Below are positions 55,199-63,673 of a stretch of 64,000 bases of DNA, one piece after another; the stretch's first letter is position 1, and every line of letters starts with the position of its first letter. Source of the DNA: Sphingomonas cannabina (lineage in GTDB: Bacteria; Pseudomonadota; Alphaproteobacteria; Sphingomonadales; Sphingomonadaceae). The stretch covers positions 1,845,001 to 1,909,000 of the forward strand of contig NZ_CP090059.1 in assembly GCF_021391395.1 (NCBI RefSeq). Direction: 5' to 3'. A program made the position numbers and the translations under genes. The notes under the pieces were generated by a model. It did no database searches and was not told where the DNA came from. It was given only the letters and a program-made list of their open reading frames with translations.

Positions 55199-57763
55199 AT
55201 GCCGCATCCGACGGCAAGGGATTGGGGGTTCAGCACCGTGGTAAATCGTACTTTCGTCAAATCGTTGCTCATCGTTCTTGCTGCCACGTGCAGCACCGCA
55301 GCCATGGCCCAGACCTCCACCGCCGACACCGAGTCGCAGAACGAGAGCGGCGAAGACATCGTCGTCACCGGCCGCGCCGGCGCGGGCGAGCGGACCAAGC
55401 TCGAGACCAGCTATGCGATCACTACGCTGAGCAACGACGCGCTGCGCTCGCGTGCGGCGTCGAGCGTGACCGAGACGCTGAAGTCGGTCCCCGGCTTCTG
55501 GGTTGAGGCGTCGGGCGGCGAGGGCAGCGGCAACGTCCGCGCGCGCGGCATTCCTGTCGACGGCTTCGGCTCGATCAACCTGCTCGAGGACGGCCTGCCG
55601 GTGCAGCACGATCCGGCGCTCGGCTATCTCAACGCCGACCAGGCGTTCCGCAGCGACGAATCGATCGACCGCATCGAAGTGGTGCGCGGCGGCCCGTCGT
55701 CGGTCTTCTACTCCAACGCACCGGGCGGCGTGGTCAACTACATCACGCGGCGGCCGGGCGACGAGCTGTCCGGTCATGCCCGCGTGCTCTACGGTCCGAC
55801 CGCCGATCTCTATCGCTTCGACGGCTGGGTTGGCGCGCCGCTCGGCAACGGCTGGACCTTCGATATCGGCGGCTTCTACCGCAACGAGCAGGGCGTGCGC
55901 GATCCGGGCTATACCGGCAACAAGGGCGGGCAGATCCGCGCCGATCTCGCCAAGAACTTCGACGGCGGGCGCATCGCGGTCAGCTACAAGCATCTTTCCG
56001 ACAATGCGATATTCTACACCGGCATCCCGCTGACCAAGGACGCCGACGGCGACATCGTTGGCATAGCCGGCTTCGATCCGCACTATGACACCACCGCTAG
56101 CCGCGCGACCGCGTTCATGACGCTGAAGAGCGCCAACGGGCCAGTGTTCTTCAACAATACCGACGGCTCGCGGATCCGGCTCGATCAATATTCGGCGCTG
56201 GGCGAATGGGAGTTCGCCGACGGCTGGAAGATCACCAACAACGCCCGCTACCGCGATTCGAACACGGTGCGGAATGGCGTCTATCCGGCCTCGGTCGCGA
56301 CGGCGACGAACTATCTCGCCAGCTATCTCGGCAATACCACCAATCAGAAGGCGCTCGCCGCCGCCTTCCCGACGATGGCCACGCTTCAGCTCCGGTATAC
56401 GGACACCGGCCAGGTGTTCGACATCGCCAACCAGAACGGCAATGGCGACGTGTTCGTCAATGCCGCCCGGCCGGTAACCGTCGACGAGAGCGAGTTCCTC
56501 GACGACCTGCGCCTGACGCACGAGTTCCAGATGGGCTCGATGACGCACAATGTCGCGCTCGGCGTCTATTATGCGCACATCGACGAGACGTTCAAACGCT
56601 ACTCCGCCGTGACGCTGCAGGACGTGTCGGGCAATTCGCGCCTGCTCGACCTGGTCGCGCTCGATGGGAGCGGCAACGTGCTCGGCACCGCGACGCAGAA
56701 CGGCGTCCTCACCTATGGATCGGAGTTCGCCAACGGTTCCGGATCGCAGGACACCTTCGCCATCTACGGCTCGGACGAGTGGCAGGTGACTTCGGCGCTG
56801 CGCATCGACGGCGGCATCCGCTGGGAGAAGGTGAACACCAAGGGTTCGCAGGAGGGCCAGAAAGCGGTCAACCTGGGCGATCCGACCACCTTCGCCGACG
56901 ACGCGGTGCTGACCGGCGACGGCGTGTTCAAGCCGTTCGACCGCAGCTTCGATCGTGTCGGGTGGACGCTCGGCGCCGACTGGCAGTTCGGCCGCACCGC
57001 CGGGGTGTTCGCCCGCTATACCTCGACCTTCCGCCTGCCCAGCGTCGGCAGCTTCATTACCAACGCGAGCGCAATGCCGGTGACACAAGGCATCAAGATG
57101 TGGGAGGCGGGGATCAAATATGCGACGCCGCTGCTCAGCGTCTATGCGACGGGGTTCCTCACCGATTTCGACTCCTATTCGATCGGCAACACCTTCCTCG
57201 ATCCCACGACGCTGAAGTTCGTCACGCAGACCATCTATACTGATACCCGTTCCTACGGCGTCGAGTTCGAGGGCACGGTGCGGCCGGTCAGGTGGTTCGA
57301 CTTCACGCTCAACGCGACCTGGCAGGACCCGACCTTCCGCAACCTGCGCTTCGGCGAGGTTACGACCGTCAACGGCCAGCAGACCATCGTCGACCGCGAC
57401 TATTCGGGCAACCAGCTGCTGCGCGTGCCGCGGCTCGCGTTGAGGGCGACGCCGGCGGTGACCCTGTGGGGCGACCGCATCCGCGCACAGCTCGACGTCG
57501 AGCATTATACCAAGCGCTATGCCGACGCCGCCAACACCTCGAAGCTGCCGGCCTATACCGTGCTCAACGCCAGCGTCCGCTTCAACGTGACGCCGCAGAT
57601 TTCGCTATGGGCCTATGGCGACAATCTCACCAACGCGCTCGGCCTCACCGAGGGCAATCCGCGTGCCGGCGAACTGACCAGCGGCCAGGCCAACGACCTC
57701 CTGTTCATCGGCCGGCCGATCGTGGGACGGAACTTCCGCTTCGCCGTGGATTTCGCCTTCTGA
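55199..57763 (+). CDS. TonB-dependent receptor coupled to PHP hydrolase
   Basis: 854-residue receptor from the ATG at 55199; a GTG at 55238 would give a more usual signal peptide (VNRTFVKSLLIVLAATCSTA, cut at AMAQ). TonB-box-like DIVVTGRAGAGER, plug with SVPGFWVEASGGEGSGNVRA and IEVVRGGPSSVFYSNAPGGV, barrel with the closing Phe (FAVDFAF). It resembles FecA/siderophore-type receptors more than SusC. It ends TGATG, coupled to the PHP gene, so the ligand is probably the substrate or product of that hydrolase. Confidence 0.92.
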   Translation: MPHPTARDWGFSTVVNRTFVKSLLIVLAATCSTAAMAQTSTADTESQNESGEDIVVTGRAGAGERTKLETSYAITTLSNDALRSRAASSVTETLKSVPGFWVEASGGEGSGNVRARGIPVDGFGSINLLEDGLPVQHDPALGYLNADQAFRSDESIDRIEVVRGGPSSVFYSNAPGGVVNYITRRPGDELSGHARVLYGPTADLYRFDGWVGAPLGNGWTFDIGGFYRNEQGVRDPGYTGNKGGQIRADLAKNFDGGRIAVSYKHLSDNAIFYTGIPLTKDADGDIVGIAGFDPHYDTTASRATAFMTLKSANGPVFFNNTDGSRIRLDQYSALGEWEFADGWKITNNARYRDSNTVRNGVYPASVATATNYLASYLGNTTNQKALAAAFPTMATLQLRYTDTGQVFDIANQNGNGDVFVNAARPVTVDESEFLDDLRLTHEFQMGSMTHNVALGVYYAHIDETFKRYSAVTLQDVSGNSRLLDLVALDGSGNVLGTATQNGVLTYGSEFANGSGSQDTFAIYGSDEWQVTSALRIDGGIRWEKVNTKGSQEGQKAVNLGDPTTFADDAVLTGDGVFKPFDRSFDRVGWTLGADWQFGRTAGVFARYTSTFRLPSVGSFITNASAMPVTQGIKMWEAGIKYATPLLSVYATGFLTDFDSYSIGNTFLDPTTLKFVTQTIYTDTRSYGVEFEGTVRPVRWFDFTLNATWQDPTFRNLRFGEVTTVNGQQTIVDRDYSGNQLLRVPRLALRATPAVTLWGDRIRAQLDVEHYTKRYADAANTSKLPAYTVLNASVRFNVTPQISLWAYGDNLTNALGLTEGNPRAGELTSGQANDLLFIGRPIVGRNFRFAVDFAF

Positions 57764-59226
57764 TGCGGACGATGCTCGCGCTGCTCCTCGCGCTTGCCGC
57801 GGCACTGCCCGCGGCGGCCGAGGAGGCGCCCAAGGCCGACGTCCACGTCACCGGCACTGTCACTGGCGAGGATGCGCAGCATTACAAGGAGGTGCCGTTC
57901 GACGTTCCCGCGGGCGTCGAGCGGATCACCGTCGCGCTCGCCTACGACAGGTCGAACAAGACGGTGATCGATCTCGGCGTGCTCGGCCCCGACGGCTTCC
58001 GCGGCTGGAGCGGCGGTAGGCGCGACCGCTTCACGATCAGCGCGAGCGACGCGACGCCCGGCTACCTCCCGGGCCCGGTGACGCCGGGCCGCTGGCGCGT
58101 GCTGATGGGTGTCCCCAATGCGCGCCAGGGAAGCAGCAGCGCTTATACCGTCGACATCTTCTTCAATCGCAAGGGCGCTGCCAACGCCACCGCAGCGATC
58201 GCCGATCCGCCGATCCGGGCGGGGGAGGGCTGGTACCGCGGCGACCTCCACATGCACGACGCCAACAGCGACGGAAGCTGCACCAGCCAAACCGGCAAGC
58301 GCGTGCCGTGCCCGCTCTACCGCACCGTCGAGGCGGCGGCAGCGGCCGGGCTCGATTTCATCGCCGTCACCGACCACAACACGGTTTCGCACTTCGACGG
58401 TCTCCGCGAGCTCCAGCCCTGGTTCGACAAGCTGCTGCTGATCCCGGGAGTCGAGATCACCACCTTCCGCGGCCATGCCAACATCTTCGGGCCGTCGCGC
58501 TTCGTCGATTTCCGCGTCGGCACGCCGGCGGTGCCCGATGCCCGCGCGCTGGAGCGGTCGGTCGCGGCGGCCGGCGCGATCATATCGGTCAACCATCCCG
58601 CGCTCCCCACTGGCGAGGCGTGCATGGGCTGCGGCTGGACCTGGGATACCGACTGGTCGGGCATCACCGCGATCGAGGCGATCAATGCCGATACCGCGAC
58701 GGGGCCGCTGGCCGGGACCGGCTTCTGGTATGCGCGACTCAACGAGGGTCATCGCCTGACCGGCATCGGCGGCAGCGACAACCACGATGCCGACGCGCCG
58801 CCGGAGCGGACGCGGATCGGCCGCCCGACCACGGTGGTGCATGCCCGCGAGCTCTCGCTCCGCGGCATCCAGGACGGCATCCGCGCCGGCAACGTCTTCA
58901 TCGACGTCGAGGGCACGCGCGACCGGCTGCTGGAGGTCGAGGCCAGCACGGGCAGCCAGCGCGCTGTGATGGGCGGCGAGCTGAAGCCAACGGGGACGGT
59001 GACCCTCGCAGTCCACGTTGTCGGCACGCAGGGCGGCGCGATCGAGCTCATCACCAACGGCACACCCGTCCAGAGCGCCCGCACGCCGGTGACGAGCGCC
59101 GACCAGCACACTACGCTGATGCTCGGCCCGGCACAGCCATGCGGCTGGGTGAGCGTCAACGTGGTGCTGTCCTCGGGCAAGCCGGCCCTGATCGGCAATC
59201 CGATCTACCTGCGCTGCCCGGCTTGA
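57763..59226 (+). CDS. Exported PHP-domain metallohydrolase (CehA/McbA-like)
   Basis: 487 residues with signal peptide MRTMLALLLALAAALPAAAE. A beta-sandwich region (about residues 25-140, VTGEDAQHYKEVPFDVPAGV) resembles a pre-peptidase C-type domain. The PHP metal site follows: H163 and H165 in RGDLHMHDANSDG, VTDHNTVSHFD, LIPGVEITTFRGHANIFGPS, SVNHPALPTG and GIGGSDNHDADAP. This matches the CehA/McbA family, which hydrolyses aryl esters, carbamates or phosphoesters. Coupled to the TonB receptor by a 1-nt overlap, so the pair should import and process one compound. Confidence 0.87.
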   Translation: MRTMLALLLALAAALPAAAEEAPKADVHVTGTVTGEDAQHYKEVPFDVPAGVERITVALAYDRSNKTVIDLGVLGPDGFRGWSGGRRDRFTISASDATPGYLPGPVTPGRWRVLMGVPNARQGSSSAYTVDIFFNRKGAANATAAIADPPIRAGEGWYRGDLHMHDANSDGSCTSQTGKRVPCPLYRTVEAAAAAGLDFIAVTDHNTVSHFDGLRELQPWFDKLLLIPGVEITTFRGHANIFGPSRFVDFRVGTPAVPDARALERSVAAAGAIISVNHPALPTGEACMGCGWTWDTDWSGITAIEAINADTATGPLAGTGFWYARLNEGHRLTGIGGSDNHDADAPPERTRIGRPTTVVHARELSLRGIQDGIRAGNVFIDVEGTRDRLLEVEASTGSQRAVMGGELKPTGTVTLAVHVVGTQGGAIELITNGTPVQSARTPVTSADQHTTLMLGPAQPCGWVSVNVVLSSGKPALIGNPIYLRCPA

Positions 59227-59270
59227 CCCGGAGGAGCGCTTTGCCTAGTGCCCCGCCACCACGGCAACGT

Positions 59271-59346
59271 GGCCCCTTCGTCTAGCGGTCTAGGACGCGG
59301 CCCTTTCACGGCTGAAACACGGGTTCGATTCCCGTAGGGGTCACCA
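59271..59346 (+). tRNA. tRNA-Glu (anticodon TTC)
   Basis: Acceptor GGCCCCT / AGGGGTC (with one G-U pair), discriminator A, CCA at 59344-59346. D-arm cgtctagcggtctaggacg, anticodon loop CTTTCAC with TTC at 59305-59307, T-arm acgggTTCGATtcccgt. Its 3' end directly abuts pseudogene sequence. Confidence 0.95.
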
Positions 59347-60172
59347 ATAAAATCAATGACTTAGCGGTGCTGGCGATCGAACGAGGTATCGACCCGATCG
59401 GGCCGGGAGCGCCGGAGACGATCCGCTAGGCTGTCGCGCGCTTCGAAGCAACCGCGAACACAACGCTCAAGACAACAGCTGGCCGTGTCGAGGACTGGCC
59501 GCAATCGTTTCGGCGCGAGGTCGCGCGCAACATCTCAGTCTTCGCGACGGAGCCGTCGAATTGGAGCTCGCAGAAGCGCCCGACAATCTCGATCGCCGAT
59601 CTGGGCGAGGGCCACACCGCAAGCGCCTTCCCAACTACGTTCGTGTCGCTCGGTTGCCGCAACAAGGTTTCCATCCCTTTCGTTCAAGGCAAGTTCTGCC
59701 GGGGCGGCTCCGGGGCGCTACGTTATTGCGGTGAGGACAAGCTTCAGCTGATTGTTTCGCGTCGCAACCCGGCTCTTCTCGGCGCCGCCGCCGCGCCGAG
59801 TGATTACCCGAGTGACCCGTCGAGCGATAATCATTGGCGTTTACGATCGTCCGCCGAGAGGCCGCGATCGGCGCGCAAAAAATGTCGTCGTACAGCTACA
59901 TGGCACCGCTCGGGGCGGATAAAGCGCCGCGAAAACGGGCGTACTTCATTTTCCGGCCGAGCGTATGCCGCTCTTTCCCGAAGCGGCCCAGCGAGACCGA
60001 CATCAACGCCGATGAAACGGTGGCCTGGTTCAAGAACGAGATGAAGTCGTTCACCGTCGCCGATCTTGAGGAGGTCGAAAAGCGAGGGCGGGATCTCCTT
60101 TCGCGCGTCATGCAGGAGACGACGAAGACGGGTTACCAGCGAGCGCTGGAAAGGCATCATCAAGCGAGCTGA
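59346..60172 (+). pseudogene. Broken ATP-binding (GHKL-like) protein gene
   Basis: From the tRNA end the frame reads NDLAVLAIERGIDPIGPGAP, then an in-frame stop TAG at 59427-59429, then AVARFEATANTTLKTTAGRV and on to TISIADLGEGHTASAFPTTF, GKFCRGGSGALRYCGEDKLQ and LIVSRRNPALLG. DxGEG and GGSGA resemble GHKL ATPase boxes. The match then jumps frame near 59835 (AFTIVRREAAIGAQKMSSYS then YMAPLGADKAPRK) and again near 59945 (VLHFPAERMPLFPEAAQ). Each jump is explained by one lost G. The last 55 codons (ETVAWFKNEMKSFTVADLEE) may belong to another gene. Family name is from memory; it is often called simply ATP-binding protein. Confidence 0.6.
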
Positions 60173-60259
60173 GCTTTAGACATGAGAGCGACGGGCGCTC
60201 AGTGGTTTGATCGCCTGCCCGCCACCCTCCAAAGATCGATGTGGAGCGGCCGCGGCGAT

Positions 60260-60910
60260 TCACATCGATTTGCCGAGCAGCCTGGATTGCATCTCCGCGA
60301 TTCCGATCGCTCGGATAGCCGCCTCCCGGTCGGGCGCGATCAGGACTCTCGCCAGATGGCCGAGCATCTGATCGGCAATGTCAAAGTTTTGTAGCATAGG
60401 AGCGTGCCGGTTGAGGATTGCCGGATCTCGGATCAGTTGAGAGCTTACGTCTTCAAGAAGGCGCCGAACGTAGGAGACTTCCCGCGCCAGTCGCTCGTCG
60501 AGGCCTTCCTGGACATACTCGCTGTTCCTGCTCGTCTCGGCGAGTTCAGCCAGAGGCGTGCCGATGCGCGCCGCGGTCTGGATCGCGTCGACTCTGGCTT
60601 GCCCGGCGGGCGTCGCCCCTCGCTTGCCGGCGATCCAATCCAGAACAAATATCCGCCCACGGAACTCCACGCCGCAGCGCGGGGCTGCAATCCATACCAC
60701 TTTGGCCTCAACCTGCAGCTCTTGCCGCGTGAGGGTTATGATGGTCCCAACCGGGGGGAACGCAGGACCTTCCAGGAGAGCGCCCGTCTCCGACAAGTTT
60801 CGGATGCGGACGGTGCTTCTCGTTCCTCCTCCCTCAATCGAGGCAGCGAGAAACAATGCCGCCCGCGGCGCCCGTCGTTTATCCTCGCCGTCTGGTTGAT
60901 GATCGTCCAC
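60260..60910 (-). CDS. PilZ-domain protein with helical C-terminus
   Basis: 216 residues, GTG start at 60910. N-terminal PilZ domain with both c-di-GMP motifs intact: R12-x3-R16 in DKRRAPRAALF and N38-x-S-x-x-G43 in RNLSETGALLEGPA; closing strands EAKVVWIAAPRCGVEFRGRI. The rest (about residues 95-216) is helical and not recognised, for example AREVSYVRRLLEDVSSQLIR and DIADQMLGHLARVLIAPDRE. It is one of two intact-looking genes in a region of decay, so it may be a later survivor or still under selection. Confidence 0.82.
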   Translation of the reverse strand: MDDHQPDGEDKRRAPRAALFLAASIEGGGTRSTVRIRNLSETGALLEGPAFPPVGTIITLTRQELQVEAKVVWIAAPRCGVEFRGRIFVLDWIAGKRGATPAGQARVDAIQTAARIGTPLAELAETSRNSEYVQEGLDERLAREVSYVRRLLEDVSSQLIRDPAILNRHAPMLQNFDIADQMLGHLARVLIAPDREAAIRAIGIAEMQSRLLGKSM

Positions 60911-61005
60911 GAAACTGTCTCCGACTCAGTATCTTGGAAGTCTGATTTCGCCTTCGCACATGTGCGATACAACGCCGGAATGTCATCGGCGTAGGCGAAT
61001 GCAGG

Positions 61006-61158
61006 ATGTTCGTCCCTCCTAAGGTCGAGGACGTGAGTTATGCGGATCTCGTGGTAATCGGTCGCGTCGAGAATTATGGAATCATTCGCGACGAAGCGTT
61101 CCGCAGGCGGATGCTGGCGTCACCCCATCCTGTCTGCGGACCGGTGCAAGCTGTATGA
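61006..61158 (+). pseudogene. Possible gene fragment (50 aa)
   Basis: An ATG-initiated 50-residue frame: MFVPPKVEDVSYADLVVIGR, VENYGIIRDEAFRRRMLASP and HPVCGPVQAV. The YADLVVIGRVENYGIIRDEA stretch recalls a conserved alphaproteobacterial secreted-protein segment that normally continues much further, so this looks like a truncated piece. Could also be chance. Within the decayed island. Confidence 0.3.
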
Positions 61159-61163
61159 GGACC

Positions 61164-61313
61164 CTAGAGGATGATCTTGAGGATGCGTCCGCCGGTTTTC
61201 CATTCCTGGCTGGCAAGGCTCAGGGCATCCTCGAACTCCTCGAAGATGATCTGCAGGATGCGATCGATCTCCTGCCGCTTCTGCTCCGGAAGATGGTCGA
61301 GCCCTGATTTCAT
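61164..61313 (-). pseudogene. Truncated MNT-HEPN gene, N-terminal end only
   Basis: MKSGLDHLPEQKRQEIDRIL, QIIFEEFEDALSLASQEWKT, GGRILKIIL, stop. This is the start of a nucleotidyltransferase-HEPN fusion, where KIIL normally leads into the catalytic FGSYARG motif; here a stop replaces it and the rest is gone. It lies 12 nt downstream of the C-terminal end of another damaged copy, so the two were tandem genes. The identification uses my knowledge of the family. Confidence 0.6.
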
Positions 61314-61325
61314 CGATCCAACCTA

Positions 61326-62093
61326 TCAGCCTCGGGCGACGAGGCCACCTCCTTCATCGCCTCGATCCTCCTGCATACCGCCGCTCGCAATTTGTTCGAG
61401 TTCGCCGATCCGCTCCTTGCATACAGTCTCCACCAAGCGCGCGAGTTCCTGCGCCAGATCGCCGAGCCAATGCAATTGCTCGCCCGTGATGCTGTAATGC
61501 TTTGAGTAGCGCGCCTTCACATATGCCTCCTTCAGCAAATTGAACGCGGCGTTGCCAATGCGTATCCTCGGGCCAGACATAGGAATCGGCGGTCGATCTT
61601 GGCCGCTTGGTCCCGCAGATATCCTACGTTATGGACATGAGGAGTATAAAGCGTCGTCACCAAAAGTGTGGTATGGTACAGTTGTTCGACGCATTGATGT
61701 GACTCGAATGCTGCCTTCTTGAATCCTGTCTTCCGCAAGTTCGCTACCTAATCATCGTAAAGCTCCCCGGCGTCGGGATGCCATTTCTCGAAATACTCCC
61801 GTGCGAGCACGAGCTCACGTTCCGAAGTCTTCGGTCGCGGCTTGGGGAACGGCTTGCCGTCATCCTGAGACAAAAGCGATGCCATCACGTGCGACATCGA
61901 CGAAGAAGTAGCGACCATCGGCGAGCGAGCTGTTGAAGTGCTGCCGCGAATGAACGATGATTTTGACAGGCAGTTTCACGACGTTGCGAATAAGGAGATC
62001 GACGAAATATCTGTCGGTTTTCCACCAGAAATCGCCATCAACGATGCGCTGGTGATTGACGATGATCAGGAGGTCGTAATCGGAGCGGTAGCC
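61326..62093 (-). pseudogene. Damaged MNT-HEPN fusion gene
   Basis: Read from 62093 down: GYRSDYDLLIIVNHQRIVDG (nucleotidyltransferase), FVDLLIRNVVKLPVKIIVHS, ADGRYFFVDVARDGIAF, frameshift, DDGKPFPKPRPKTSERELVL, in-frame stop after LYDD, then HEPN part LRKTGFKKAAFESHQCVEQL and YHTTLLVTTLYTPHVHNVGY, one or two frameshifts near 61575, then FNLLKEAYVKARYSKHYSIT to the stop at 61326. The catalytic GSYARG block upstream of 62093 is not readable. Several independent lesions make it clearly inactive. Confidence 0.65.
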
Positions 62094-62208
62094 CGCCGCC
62101 GCGCCGGGAGAGAAGGATTGCGGGCACGGCGCTCACCCAGAATTGCTGGCTGGCGCCAGGAGAGGATTTCAAGAATGATGCCGCCGGCTGGTCAATCGGG
62201 GAGCCGCT

Positions 62209-63045
62209 ATGTTCTATGCAATCATCCTCGTCTTGATCGCCAATTTCATAGCCGCTGAACGCCCCATCCATGAGCAAGGCTCGACCGGATTACCGAACGA
62301 GATATCGACCGTCGTTCGAGCCTGCTCGGCGTGGTTTGCCAGCCGAACGTCCGGCTCCGATCCCGCGGTGCTGAAAACGTCCAGGGGATCCTTCTGCTTC
62401 GACGGTCTCATCGATTCGACTGGATCGGCTGCGCTGACTGCCGCCCTTAAACCTGTCCCGGCGAACAGGCCGGTATTGATCGTTGTCAGGTCGCAGGGCG
62501 GAGGAATCTCGGAGAGTCTGGACGTCTCCGACGCGCTCGCGGGCCGGGATGTGACAGTCGTGGTCCACACCCTCTGTGGCTCGGGCTGCGCGAACAGCAT
62601 CTTCCTGCCCGCGCGAAGACGGATCATCCTCGATGACGCAGTTGTTGCCTTTCACGGCGGCGCATCCCTTACCCTTGCCGAGAAGTTCGAGAACGACAGG
62701 GAGAAATTCCTCGCTGCCAACCCCGGGGCGGATTTCGATCGATTGGCGCGGGAGTGGCGAAAGAAGCTCGAGAGGGACGTCGCCCGTCAGAATGCGATGC
62801 TGCGGAACGCGGGTGTCGACAGCGATTTCTTCGCCTGGTTCGACCGCATGGCCGACCAGCCCATTTCGAGTCAGAGCCCGGATTGCGCCGCCAACCCTGA
62901 AGCAGAGGCGATCGTCTTTTCGGAGAGTTTCCTTAGCAGGAGGAGGGTCCTGATCTCCTACAATGGCGGGCCTCGAACTGCTGAAGATCTCCGTCGGCTC
63001 AACGCGATGCGCGGCTGGGGACGCCGTTCCTGCTTTTGGCAGTGA
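62209..63045 (+). CDS. Periplasmic ClpP-like serine protease family protein (COG3904-like)
   Basis: 278 residues. Short N-terminal hydrophobic segment MFYAIILVLIANFIAAERPI, a likely signal or anchor. The ClpP-like core: VLIVVRSQGGGISESLDVSD, VTVVVHTLCGSGCANSIFLP, then RRRIILDDAVVAFHGG. The candidate nucleophile is Ser125 (C-x-S-x-C) and His149 sits in the expected place. The last 100 residues are helical (NDREKFLAANPGADFDRLAR) with Cys pairs near the end. ggggag lies 6 nt upstream of the ATG. Intact, unlike its neighbours. Confidence 0.68.
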   Translation: MFYAIILVLIANFIAAERPIHEQGSTGLPNEISTVVRACSAWFASRTSGSDPAVLKTSRGSFCFDGLIDSTGSAALTAALKPVPANRPVLIVVRSQGGGISESLDVSDALAGRDVTVVVHTLCGSGCANSIFLPARRRIILDDAVVAFHGGASLTLAEKFENDREKFLAANPGADFDRLAREWRKKLERDVARQNAMLRNAGVDSDFFAWFDRMADQPISSQSPDCAANPEAEAIVFSESFLSRRRVLISYNGGPRTAEDLRRLNAMRGWGRRSCFWQ

Positions 63046-63395
63046 TCAAGGAGGCCAGAGTAAGTTCTGCGCGGGAACAAGTTTTCCTCCATGCCGCCTC
63101 CGCCGCGGAAGAGACATTCGGACTGCCCGCGCCGATGCAAGGAGGGTTTCCTCCCTGGGTGACTACCAAAGGCTGCACCATCATAGCGCCGAGCGGGAGC
63201 CGGATCGCTCAAGCCGGGCCGAACTCGGCCGCAATCAATCGAGCAGCGCCGGCGTTTCGTCAAAGTGGACTGCTGCGCCATCGTCACCGGGGGAGAGTCA
63301 GAGATAGGGTCGACGATGTTAGTCGAGTTTCGCCACACCTAACGCCCGACCGACTTGTTCGGCGCGATCGACTATCGGGCTGAGATCGCGCCGCC
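63046..63395. other. 350-nt stretch without a supported gene
   Basis: Short frames exist on both strands but none resembles a family, and none has a good ribosome site. A plus-strand end ...[20 protein letters not shown] then TMLVEFRHT before a stop near 63342 could be the tail of a lost gene. It lies inside the decayed island. Confidence 0.5.
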
Positions 63396-63651
63396 TCAGC
63401 TTCGGCACATTGCGATGCTCGACAGGTCCTTGGTCGGATCGACGACGGTCTTCGCCAATTTGCGCTCGGAATAGCGATCGACGAGCTGGTCGGCGTGCGG
63501 GCTGAGCAGCACGGTGAACGCACCAGCTCCTCTATCACGTCGACGATGCGATCATAATAGCTCGACGGCTTCATGCGGCCGTTCTCGTCGAACTCCTGGA
63601 ACGCCTTTGCGACACTCGACCGGTTGGGGAGGTGAACATCCGCATCCACCG
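63396..63651 (-). pseudogene. C-terminal remnant of arsenical resistance flavoprotein ArsH
   Basis: Read from 63651 down: RWMRMFTSP, a one-base loss, then [20 protein letters not shown] and [13 protein letters not shown], another one-base loss, then [20 protein letters not shown] to a stop at 63396. This is the ArsH ending ([46 protein letters not shown]). The first two-thirds are missing; the TonB receptor gene ends 22 nt upstream. No other ars gene is in the window. Confidence 0.7.
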
Positions 63652-63673
63652 CGCGAGCAGCCGCTCTCGACGA

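Noticed and set aside
62958..63338. 126-residue minus-strand frame in the island
   Set aside because: Arg/Ser/Pro-rich, overlaps the end of the ClpP-like gene, and has no ribosome site or similarity that I recognise.
59271..63673. A duplicated tRNA-Glu 3' end (attL/attR) around the island
   Set aside because: No second copy of cgattcccgtaggggtcacc was found by eye in the rest of the window, so an integration site cannot be claimed directly.
59346..63673. Intact anti-phage defence system in the island
   Set aside because: The MNT-HEPN and ATP-binding genes carry several stops and frameshifts; only remnants are present.
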